Assembly: GCA_001701065.1 (NCBI GenBank)
Contig: DAAL01000205.1
Location: 1-7,504, forward strand
Length of the DNA: 7,504 nucleotides
Origin: Bacteroidales bacterium GP4
GTDB taxonomy: Bacteria; Bacteroidota; Bacteroidia; Bacteroidales; Muribaculaceae
Direction: 5' to 3'
The translations under genes were made by a program, and so were the position numbers. Positions 1 to 6,800 of the stretch are shown one piece after another. Each line of letters begins with the position of its first letter. Position 1 is the stretch's first letter. The notes under the pieces are model-generated. The model saw only the letters and a program-made list of their open reading frames with translations, made no database searches and was not told where the DNA came from.

Positions 1-960
1 ATCGGGAACTTCGTCCAATTTTGGGAAACGTGTTACATAGTCGGTAGCAACTACCTCATACCCCATTCCCTTGAGTCGGTTTACAGCCTCGGAGTTGTAA
101 CAATATTTGCCATGGCTTAATACGATATGAGGGTCATTCTCAACCGCCTTTACAGCCTCGTCCACTATGTGCGATGTAACTTTCTCTGCAAGACACTTGC
201 GGTTGGTGCAATTGCCACAACCACCGTCACTGAAAAGTAGCAAATGATTGGTATTGCTCGGACATAGGGCGCATACGCTCTTGTCGAAACCATAATGCTC
301 CAGATTGTTGGTGTAGTGATGTTGTATGGCTTCCGCAATTTCGGTGGCTTTCATGCCAAGCCAACTGCCGTAACCTCCGGCATTATTGAGGTGCTGCTCA
401 TACACCTCACGCTGAATGTCCTCTCCATATCGGCATATCTCATTAGCTACGCCTATGGATATGCTCTCTGCCGTCATAAGTTCGGCAATTTCAGGAATAA
501 GGGCTGTAAACTTGAGACGTGAGCGGATATAATTCTCACACTTTCCGAAAAGGATAGCGAGAGTGGAGACATCATGGCGTCCGCTGTCAATGAGACGCTG
601 ATAGGCGTTGGCTTCCTCTATGGGGGTCACGTCCTCACGGTGGAGATTTTCGGTTATGGCGATTTCCTCTGCTTCTTCATCGGAATATGTCGCTATTGTT
701 ACAGGCATTTCTGCGAGACCTGCTATTTGGGCGGCTCTGTATCTGCGCTCCCCAAAGACGATTTCGTAGCGGTCGGTATCAGCGAGTGGGCGTACCTTTA
801 TAGGCTGAAGCACTCCCTGCTGACGAATACTCTCGGCGAGTTCTGCGAGGCTTTCCTCGGCATAGTGCTTGCGAGGGTTGTATGCACTTGGTTGAATGTT
901 TGCCAATGCAACCATTGTGAGGTTCATTGCGCTTGCTGACTGAATGGCGGTTGTTGTCAT
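1..960 (-). CDS. ParB/RepB/Spo0J-family DNA-binding protein, 3' end outside window
   Basis: The frame from the ATG at 960 stays open for 320 codons to base 1, so the C-terminus lies outside. Residues about 15-110 form a ParB N-terminal domain: an NPRK-type segment near 28-31, the arginine-rich box GERRYRAA at 70-77, and ENLHRED at 104-110 followed by TPIEEA. In ParB proteins these boxes bind CTP and drive clamp closure on DNA. Residues about 118-157 look like the following helix-turn-helix region. Farther on is a cysteine cluster (C230, C233, C248, C251, C256), a likely metal site seen in some plasmid and phage ParB relatives. The gene is preceded by leader copy A. No ParA lies upstream in the window, so it could serve partition with a ParA elsewhere or act as a regulator. 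An internal ATG at codon 12 is an alternative start; the first ATG fits the leader spacing. Family assignment is firm; the role is inferred. Confidence 0.9.
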   Translation of the reverse strand, partial: MTTTAIQSASAMNLTMVALANIQPSAYNPRKHYAEESLAELAESIRQQGVLQPIKVRPLADTDRYEIVFGERRYRAAQIAGLAEMPVTIATYSDEEAEEIAITENLHREDVTPIEEANAYQRLIDSGRHDVSTLAILFGKCENYIRSRLKFTALIPEIAELMTAESISIGVANEICRYGEDIQREVYEQHLNNAGGYGSWLGMKATEIAEAIQHHYTNNLEHYGFDKSVCALCPSNTNHLLLFSDGGCGNCTNRKCLAEKVTSHIVDEAVKAVENDPHIVLSHGKYCYNSEAVNRLKGMGYEVVATDYVTRFPKLDEVPD

Positions 961-1225
961 ACCTTAAATGATTTAATTGTGGGTTAATGTTTATTTTTCC
1001 CTTACTTCAGTCCCTTATTGTCGGAACCGTTTGTGGGTTTTATGATGCCCCACACAGTCATCGGCAATGAGCTTTATGCGACGGTTTTTCTGGGAAATTA
1101 CTCTCCGAAGGAGGAAGAATTTTGCAGAAATGCACTTCAAACCGACGAATCAAGCGGCGATGACAGAACTTTGCATCGGTAAAACCAACCGGTTCCGGCA
1201 TGATGGGATCGAATCCCGGATCTCG
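961..1225 (-). promoter_or_regulatory. Structured 5' leader, copy A (before parB)
   Basis: One of three related leaders. In minus-strand order it has a CCGATGCAAAGTT box (1179-1167), a hairpin (1130-1087), and a purine-rich box (1028-994) ending in GGGAAAAA, 33 nt before the parB start. The hairpin has a 6-bp lower stem (1087-1092 with 1125-1130), a 2x2 mismatch, a 5-bp stem (1095-1099 with 1118-1122), the internal loop CTTC/AGT, and a 4-bp apical stem with a 3-nt loop. An additional 6-bp hairpin, TGTGGG/CCCACA, lies between the main hairpin and the last box. No intrinsic terminator with a U-run is seen inside. The match to copies B and C is direct observation; that the RNA is the active form is inferred from compensating changes. 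It may control translation or antitermination. Confidence 0.7.
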
Positions 1226-1230
1226 AAGAT

Positions 1231-1262
1231 GAAAGGTAGTACAAAAGGAATGAGGTCGTAAA
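1231..1262 (-). promoter_or_regulatory. Candidate promoter for leader A / parB
   Basis: On the minus strand a TACCTTTC box (1238-1231) lies 20 nt downstream of TTTA (1262-1259). This approximates the Bacteroides pattern TTTG, 19-21 nt, TAnnTTTG, with one mismatch in each box. The same TTTA-N20 arrangement occurs before leader B, which is the main support. The start of transcription would be near 1225. Confidence 0.4.
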
Positions 1263-1376
1263 ATTGGCTGTACTGTTAAAAACGTAAGGGGATTTATAAA
1301 AGGGTAAAAGAGGCAGTAGAAAGTAAAAAAGGGAAAGGCATGAGAATAATACAACAGGGATTATAAAACCTCCCCC

Positions 1377-1421
1377 AAAAAATACACGCATAGGTCGGAA
1401 GCAGAGACCTCCAACCTATGC
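1377..1421 (-). terminator. Rho-independent terminator after the acidic 90-residue gene
   Basis: On the minus strand GCATAGGTTGGA (1421-1410) pairs with TCCGACCTATGC (1399-1388), 12 bp with one G-T wobble and a 10-nt loop, followed after GTGTA by six T residues (1382-1377). It lies 17 bp past the stop codon of the 90-residue gene and separates that unit from leader A. Confidence 0.8.
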
Positions 1422-1437
1422 AAATCTTCTATAAGTT

Positions 1438-1710
1438 TCACTCAAACCATTCGGGATTATCGAGTTTGAGGAGTTCAATCATCTGTTCATCATCAAGCTG
1501 AAGGTCTACGACATTGGTAAAGTAGAAAATCTCATCATAGATACTTTCTGCTTCTTTGCTTGCAAAACCATCGTTTTCGTCCCCGAATGCCCTCGGATGT
1601 AGAGCGTCAAGGAAATCCGTGCCGCCGATTACAAGTTTTTCTCCATCCTTGTCTTCCACCACGCGACAATGATATGTCTTGCCGTTAAATTCATAATCCT
1701 TGTATTCCAT
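1438..1710 (-). CDS. Small acidic protein of unknown function (90 residues)
   Basis: I do not recognise a named family. The protein starts MEYKDYEFNGKTYHC, which suggests a small beta-rich N-terminus. Its C-terminal half is helical-looking and very acidic, ending LDNPEWFE. About 24 acidic against 8 basic residues give a strongly negative net charge. There is no signal peptide or membrane segment, so it should be cytoplasmic. Its ATG lies 4 bp after the stop codon of the YubB-like gene, so the two are almost certainly co-transcribed from leader B and perhaps translationally coupled. A terminator follows directly. Reading is intact with no frameshift. A DNA-mimic or anti-defence role would fit the charge and neighbourhood, but this is only a guess; existence as a gene is well supported by operon spacing and codon use. 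Confidence 0.8.
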   Translation of the reverse strand: MEYKDYEFNGKTYHCRVVEDKDGEKLVIGGTDFLDALHPRAFGDENDGFASKEAESIYDEIFYFTNVVDLQLDDEQMIELLKLDNPEWFE

Positions 1711-1714
1711 ACCT

Positions 1715-2299
1715 TTATGTATTTGATATTTCTATTTCGTGAATGAAACAGTATGCGTCATCATTATCTTCTATGATTTTATCGAAATAGGCTGTCACAT
1801 CATCTTCCGACTTAAATTCCTGCTCCGTCATTTTCCCAATCCACGAGATTGCATCATCAAGGTCGGTAAAATACTCCTGCTGATAACATCCGTCCTCGGT
1901 GCATAGGTCTACATAGTAGCGGTCGGGATAGTATTCACCGTAGTCATCATTGGTCTGATATATTCCCATTCCCGGTTCTTCAGTATAGTAGTAATAGCCG
2001 AGAGAGGGGTATTTTTCACATATAAGAGTCATAACCTCGTCTGCTGCGCTCCATGCGGTTTCAGTAGTGAATTTCAGTGTGTCGGCTGATAATTCAAGGT
2101 TATTCCAATCGCCACGACACCACACGTCTTTCCAATTTTTACCCAAAGCTTCAACAAGGCATCCGAGCCAAGACTTTCCGAAGCCGTTTTCTACTAAAGG
2201 TTCGTTTCTTTCTTCAAGACCTTTCATTATGTTGTGGAGTTCTTTTAACTCCTTTTCTTCTCCTACAAACGTGTAGGATGTATAACACCAGTTAGGCAT
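1715..2299 (-). CDS. YubB/Api92-like ferredoxin-fold-type protein (194 residues)
   Basis: The N-terminus MPNWCYTSYTFVG, the tryptophan-rich centre (KNWKDVWCRGDWNN at about 54-67), the segment FTTETAWSAADEV followed by a YPSLGYYYYTEEPGMG stretch (about 97-112), and the acidic C-terminus match the layout of the DUF1281/YubB-like proteins of plasmids and phages, where an MPNWC start and a 'W-E-T-W-S ... YP-l ... E-pG' core are typical. The function of that family is not established. This copy is strongly acidic, about 42 acidic against 14 basic residues, and rich in Tyr. It lacks a signal peptide or membrane helix. It is the first gene after leader B and lies 4 bp before the next gene. The start is chosen by the family's MPNWC N-terminus. 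Assignment is from motif recognition, not a search. Confidence 0.8.
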   Translation of the reverse strand: MPNWCYTSYTFVGEEKELKELHNIMKGLEERNEPLVENGFGKSWLGCLVEALGKNWKDVWCRGDWNNLELSADTLKFTTETAWSAADEVMTLICEKYPSLGYYYYTEEPGMGIYQTNDDYGEYYPDRYYVDLCTEDGCYQQEYFTDLDDAISWIGKMTEQEFKSEDDVTAYFDKIIEDNDDAYCFIHEIEISNT

Positions 2300-2544
2300 G
2301 ATTACATAGTTTTTTAGTTTTACTTCATTTTCCCTACTTTCGGTCTATTTTCGACCTTACGGGAGTTATTTCAGGGCAGAATCAAGGTAACGAGAAACAT
2401 GAGGACAAGTCTGGCAACGAAAAATACTCTTGTCCGACAAGGAAGATTTTTCGGCAGACATCTGCAAGACCGGGAATTGGCATCAATGGATCGAAGCCTT
2501 ACCTTCGCGCTGACAATAATCCCGGAGTGTCGATGAATACCGAT
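2300..2544 (-). promoter_or_regulatory. Structured 5' leader, copy B (before the YubB-like gene)
   Basis: The layout is as in copy A. A diverged 5' box (2513-2501, TCAGCGCGAAGGT), the hairpin (2459-2409), and the purine-rich box (2356-2328), which has a small GGTC/GACC stem and ends GGGAAAA, lie 28 nt before the start. The hairpin has a 5-bp lower stem CAGAC/GTCTG type (2409-2413 with 2455-2459), an 8-bp stem (2418-2425 with 2446-2453), the same CTTC/AGT internal loop, and a 5-bp apical stem (2429-2433 with 2437-2441) with a 3-nt loop. The next ATG after the leader is an immediate start-stop, ATG TAA at 2307-2302, two bases before the real start. Confidence 0.75.
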
Positions 2545-2549
2545 GGATG

Positions 2550-2581
2550 AAAAGATATATAAATGGTTTCCGGGGGATAAA
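2550..2581 (-). promoter_or_regulatory. Candidate promoter for leader B
   Basis: On the minus strand TATCTTTT (2557-2550) lies 20 nt downstream of TTTA (2581-2578), one mismatch in each box from the Bacteroides TTTG / TAnnTTTG pattern. Transcription would start near 2544. Upstream GGATATAAA-like repeats overlap the -33 box. Confidence 0.4.
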
Positions 2582-2616
2582 AGAGGATATAAACGGCATA
2601 TCATGGATATAAAAGG
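2575..2616. repeat. Three GGATATAAA-like direct repeats at the leader B promoter
   Basis: Units start at 2575 (GGATAAAAGA), 2585 (GGATATAAAC) and 2605 (GGATATAAAAGG), spaced 10 and 20 bp, so they would face the same side of the helix. Similar words lie upstream of the other two leaders: 1289 (GGGATTTATAAAAGGG), 1357 (GGGATTATAAAACC) and 3380 (GGATATAACTGGG). They could be operator or activator sites, or just AT-rich promoter sequence. Confidence 0.4.
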
Positions 2617-2630
2617 AAATCCAACAAAGT

Positions 2631-2657
2631 AAAAGCCTATGGTTCACATAGGCTTTT
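2631..2657 (-). terminator. Terminator after the 140-residue gene
   Basis: A perfect 11-bp inverted repeat, AAAAGCCTATG (2631-2641) and CATAGGCTTTT (2647-2657), has a 5-nt loop. On the minus strand the 3' arm ends in TTTT followed by ACTTTG, so it can work as an intrinsic terminator 17 bp after the stop codon at 2675. Its A/T flanks are symmetric, so it may act in both directions. Confidence 0.8.
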
Positions 2658-2674
2658 CAAAGGAAGGAGGCTGA

Positions 2675-3097
2675 TTATAATTCTTTTGATGAAATAGTCA
2701 GCGATGCGATTTTGAACGGCAGGGCAGAAAAGAAATGTGGTATTGTAATGCTCTCGGCTATACTTGTGCCGCTGAAATCGTCCAGTAGCCCTATTGCTGA
2801 CATCTTCCTTAAGAGTTCCAAAGCTCCCTCGTCCTCCAAGTCGGCAGAAATCTGACATGAATATCTCTTGATGACATATTTGCTCCCGTGGATATTCTCT
2901 ATCGTTTCCGTCCATGTTCCGTTACCTTTGCCGATGCCTTTAACGCTTTCTGCAAGTTGGGCATTCTCGCGTGTTATCTCTATCTCGTCCGACAAAGCTT
3001 CTTCCGCTTGCTCAAGACTTGAAAACACATTGTTTACGATGTGGATGCCTCCGTCCTCCGAACTGGGGCAAAAGCCGCTTACACAAAAAATCTTCAT
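2675..3097 (-). CDS. Hypothetical protein, 140 residues
   Basis: I do not recognise a family. The sequence begins MKIFCVSGFCPSSEDGG and continues through an acidic helical stretch (about 26-52, LEQAEEALSDEIEITRENAQLAESV), then a beta-like region with GTWTETIENIHGSKYVIKRYSCQIS (about 60-84), and ends with a less polar tail. There are three cysteines, at 5, 10 and 81, but no recognisable metal motif, signal peptide or clear membrane helix. The gene stands alone between leader C and its own terminator. The start is the first ATG after the leader's purine-rich box, 25 nt downstream of it, matching the spacing seen for the other two leaders. Because it shares that leader with parB and the YubB-like unit, it is probably expressed under the same conditions; its role is unknown. 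Confidence 0.75.
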   Translation of the reverse strand: MKIFCVSGFCPSSEDGGIHIVNNVFSSLEQAEEALSDEIEITRENAQLAESVKGIGKGNGTWTETIENIHGSKYVIKRYSCQISADLEDEGALELLRKMSAIGLLDDFSGTSIAESITIPHFFSALPFKIASLTISSKEL

Positions 3098-3338
3098 AGT
3101 TGCAGTTGTTTTTAAGTTGATACTCTCCCTTTCATTCGGACTTTGCCGACCATCCGGGGATTATTTACGTGCTACCGGAGGTTGGAAAGTGAAATAATTA
3201 CAAGTCTGTCTATTGGTAAAATACTCTTGTACCGGCAAGGAAGATTTTACCAACAGACACCGGCAGCTCTGGACTTGTATGTAAGGAACGGCAACCTAAC
3301 TTCGCATCGGAAATATCCACGGTTGGTCTGGAAACCGG
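3098..3338 (-). promoter_or_regulatory. Structured 5' leader, copy C (before the 140-residue gene)
   Basis: The layout is as in copies A and B. The 5' box CCGATGCGAAGTT (3310-3298) is 12 of 13 identical to copy A. The hairpin (3258-3204) and the purine-rich box (3151-3123) lie in order, the latter 25 nt before the start. The hairpin has a GTCTG/CAGAC lower stem (3204-3208 with 3254-3258), a perfect 10-bp stem (3213-3222 with 3244-3253), the CTTC/AGT internal loop and a 5-bp apical stem (3226-3230 with 3235-3239) including one G-U pair. Only in this copy, an outer 7-bp stem ACAAGTC/GACTTGT (3200-3206 with 3272-3278) could close the whole element; it would compete with part of the lower stem. 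Confidence 0.75.
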
Positions 3339-3343
3339 AGAAT

Positions 3344-3378
3344 CAAATATAAAAAGGTTATGAACTTAGAAATACAAA
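3344..3378 (-). promoter_or_regulatory. Candidate promoter for leader C
   Basis: On the minus strand TATATTTG (3351-3344) is a perfect match to the Bacteroides -7 box TAnnTTTG. The nearest TTTG (3378-3375) lies 23 nt upstream, slightly farther than the usual 19-21. Transcription would start near 3338, at the same place relative to the leader as the two other candidates. Confidence 0.5.
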
Positions 3379-3838
3379 AGGATATAACTGGGAAATGTGG
3401 CGCAGGGTGTGAGGACGGCCGAAAAAACGAAATAGTCGTAAATGGAGAAGTGTAAGCGATGCCTGCCTGATGAGATTGCCGGAACTGCCATAAAGGAAGG
3501 CAAGAAGGAGTATGTCGGCAGAGGAACAATACATTCATGTTTGTTCAGTTATGACTTTCTCCGTACTTCCCTTATGGGACACAGTTCGGACAATGAAATA
3601 ACAGACATTCATCGCCACTGCGTAATCTACGACCATGGAGTGTCGAGCCGTCCTTATGAATCCGAGCCGGCATTTATTAACTCATATAAAAGGGAATTGT
3701 AATAAAAATGGTTGGCACGGGAGTAAAAGTTGATTATAACAGGAGTGTCTTTTAGCTCGGTTGTAGTAATGGATGTTCCTAACAATAGATTGCTATACGA
3801 TATATCTAATTTCGTCATTCCGAACCATAAAATAATAT
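3379..3838. other. Gene-poor stretch between the helicase terminator and leader C
   Basis: About 460 bp hold no convincing gene. A plus-strand frame (3442-3702, 86 codons, starting MEKCKRCLPDE) has a CxxC pair and acceptable codon use, but no recognisable family, an unremarkable upstream region, and an orientation opposite to every other gene. Minus-strand frames here are short and of poor composition. No fourth copy of the leader was found in this stretch. It could be a decayed gene or an unrecognised small one. Confidence 0.4.
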
Positions 3839-3866
3839 CCCTGCCCGGTTTCACAACCAGACAGGG
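3839..3866 (-). terminator. Rho-independent terminator after the helicase gene
   Basis: On the minus strand CCCTGTCTGGTT (3866-3855) pairs with AACCGGGCAGGG (3850-3839), 12 bp with two G-U wobbles and a 4-nt loop, followed by ATATTATTTT. It begins 26 bp after the helicase stop codon and ends that transcription unit. Confidence 0.8.
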
Positions 3867-3892
3867 AGTAAAGGTTAAATATATGGTAATTA

Positions 3893-6800
3893 TTAAGCAG
3901 CTTTGTCGGTGATGTCAGCTACAGGCTGTGAATTTTCAGCCTTTTTCAGCTCGTCGTCAATCTTCTTCTGCAGAGCCTCGCACTGAACTTTGAGCCTTGA
4001 CAGCTCGTCGGTCTTGCTCCATGTGCGGTTAAGTATCTCTCGTAGTACAGGCAGCTCGTTTTCAAGCTGTGCAATTTCCTTGCCTTTGGTTTCAATCAAA
4101 GCCGGAAGCCTCTGCAGGGTCAATCCGGGGTACTGCACTTTTTCTGAAAAAGCGATTGGCAATGCGCCGGTGGAGCCGTAACGGTATTTAAGACCGTTCA
4201 ATCCCTCCACATAAAAAGAGTTGTGGTCGAAACAATTTGTCAGGGTATATTCTGATTTTACAAGCAGGTTTAACCCCATGTAGCTGCCTATGGCTGTAAA
4301 CCCGGCATTACGGTTGTTCTTGGCGATAGCCTGCAGCTCACGTCCTATCTCGTCTGTGGTGACGGCTGTTTCAGACAACATCGTTATGTAGGTCTCTCCC
4401 TGATATGAGGAAACATACTCAAGATCCATTTCCATTTTCGCCTTGATGTCCTTTGCCCTTACTATGGTTTCCTCGTTGGCGGCAATCTTGCGTTCCGCTC
4501 GGATGCGTTCTTTCTTGAATATGGCACGTTCTTTTTCCAACTGCATAATGCGGTTGTCAAGTTTGGCTTTTTCCAACAGGTCAGTATTTCCGGAAAGTAT
4601 CGCCACGAACTCAGCAAAATTCATGCCGTTGTCCTCGTCCATGCTGTCCTCGTCGATACGTCGTACCGCAATAGTGCCGTTGTTAATCTGATTGATGAAC
4701 ATTTGTTTGTTCTTAAGCAGATTGAACTTGTAGGCGTCAAGTGTTTTCTCTGTGCCGTACACAACTACATCGACCGTGTTGTTGCCCCAGAGTTTTACAG
4801 TGTTGCCCTTGCGGACAGCCCTGCCGTCTCTTTGCTCCATATCAGCAGGTCGCCACGGTATCTCAAGATGATGCACTGCAACGGCTCTTTCCTGTGCATT
4901 CACGCCTGTACCAAGCATGACGGTTGAACCGAAAAGCACCCGGACTTTTCCGCTGTTCATATCGGCAAACAACCTCTTTCTCGCTCTTTCTGTAGTGGCA
5001 GTCTGAATAAACTGAATTTCATCCGCCGGAATACCTAATACAATAAGTTTCTCCTTTATATCGCTGTAGATATTCCACTGGTCGGGCTTGTATGTCGAGA
5101 GGTCACAGAAAACAAACTGTGTGCCACGGTTGGCATTTGAGCGTACATAGTAATCATATACGGTTCGGGCGCATACCGAAGCCTTGTTTCCTGCATCATC
5201 ACTGAAAGCGTCGCCCAACAGTCGCATATCAAGCGACATCTTTCTCGCTATGTTGGTTGCAACAAGCATTTTTGCTTTGTCAAGGTTTTCGGGTTCAGGC
5301 ATTTCAAGTCCGAGGTCAGCCCATTCGCCTGTTTTGGCGAACAATACAAGCCGCTCCGTCATTTCTTCCTGTTCGGGCGTTGGTTTGAGCGTCAGGAAAC
5401 GCACATTTTTCTCCGGCACGTCAAGGTTTATCATTTCGGCTGTACGGTAGTCGGTAATCTCACGCAGGAACATGGCGAGTTCCGGCACTTTGATATAAGA
5501 GCGGAAACGCTCTTTGCGCTTAATCGCTCCGGTAACATTCAGCTCGTAGTCCGCACATTTGAGGGTATAGATAGCAGCCCAGGCATCAAAGCATGATATT
5601 TGCTGTCTTTTAAGCTCCTTTGGGCGCAAGTATTTGAACATTACATATAGCTCGGTAAGGGCGTTTACCACAACAGTACCCGAAAGGAATGTTGCGCCGA
5701 GGTCTCGCCCTGTGCGTTTCTGAATATCCCTTATAGCGAAAAGCAGGTTCATCGCTCTTTGTGAGCCTTTGGTGTTCCCAATTCCGGCTACCCTTGTGTG
5801 GCGTGTCTGGAACATCAGATTTTTGAACGCATGGCACTCGTCCACGAAAATGTGATCTATTCCCATTGAGCGGAAATCCACGGCATTGTCCTTTCTTGTC
5901 TCAATCTGATGGCGCAACTGTGCGAGTGTGGCGGTAAGGTTCTGTTTCCGTTTCTCAAGTCCATTCTGCATTTTCCCTGTGCGGTAGCGCATGGTCGATT
6001 GTTCAAGCACCTCAAGGGAGCGTTCCACGTCAGCAAGTTCTTCCGAGAAAATATCAATCATCGTTTCTTCCGATTGAGGTATCTTCACAAACTGGTCGTG
6101 CGTGAGAATGATGCAATCCCAGTTGTTGTTCTTGATTTTTGCAAAAACCTCCATGCGGTTGGCAGGGGTGAAATCCTCTTTGCCCGGATATAATATCCTT
6201 GCTGAAGGGTACGCCTTTCTGAATGTGTCGGCTATCTCATGCACATTTGCCTTAAGACCGATAATCATAGGCTTGTTGCATAGTCCGAGACGCTTCATTT
6301 CGTAGGCGGCGACACACATAATCATGGTCTTGCCTGTTCCTACTGCGTGCCAGCAGATGCCGCCACCGTTCTGTTTAATCATCTGAATGGCATCTTTCTG
6401 TGAGGGGTACAGCACATCATAGCCAAACTGATTAAACGAAAGTCCGGGGAATGTCTGACATGAGCCGTCATAGCTCGGTCTGACATAGCAGTTGAAACGC
6501 TCGTTGTAGGTGGTGACAATCTCATCACGCACAAAAAGGGGCTGACGGTCAAGCCATTCATTGAAAAGGTTTCTGATTTCCTGTATCTTCGCTCCGGCTT
6601 CCTGTATCGCTTCCTCGTCGGGAACACGCTTTTTCTCTCCGTCACAATAAATCTCCTTTGTGATTTCCGGCACGGTGTCATGCAGGGCATGAACAAACAA
6701 CTCCTCTCCGTTATAGTTACGGACTGAATAGGTGTTGTATGCAACAGCCGAATAGCCACGGAGCGACACTACATAGGTATCGTTCACGTCGAAATACATT

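Noticed and set aside
295..939. Plus-strand frames of 75 and 121 codons
   Set aside because: They are shadows of the parB frame, which carries clear family motifs on the other strand.
1200..1225. GGGATCGAATCCCGG resembles the T-arm and 3' end of a tRNA, as at an integration site
   Set aside because: No acceptor, D or anticodon arm can be built on either side, and the invariant TTC of the T-loop reads ATC. The palindrome is better explained as a small hairpin at the 5' end of leader A.
1058..1354. Minus-strand frame of 98 codons across leader A
   Set aside because: It overlaps the promoter candidate and the structured leader. The three leaders differ by single-base length changes in the hairpin, so no reading frame is conserved among them.
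2409..2459. Leader palindromes as parS-type sites for the ParB-like protein
   Set aside because: They do not resemble the known parS palindrome, and the arms differ among copies while staying complementary, which fits RNA better than a fixed DNA site. A direct binding test would settle it.
2371..2604. Minus-strand frame of 77 codons across leader B
   Set aside because: Same reason as for leader A; composition rich in Ser, Arg, Cys and Leu looks non-coding.
3200..3278. Leader hairpins as intrinsic terminators (attenuators)
   Set aside because: None of the three is followed by a U-run on the minus strand, and the stems are AU-rich with internal loops.
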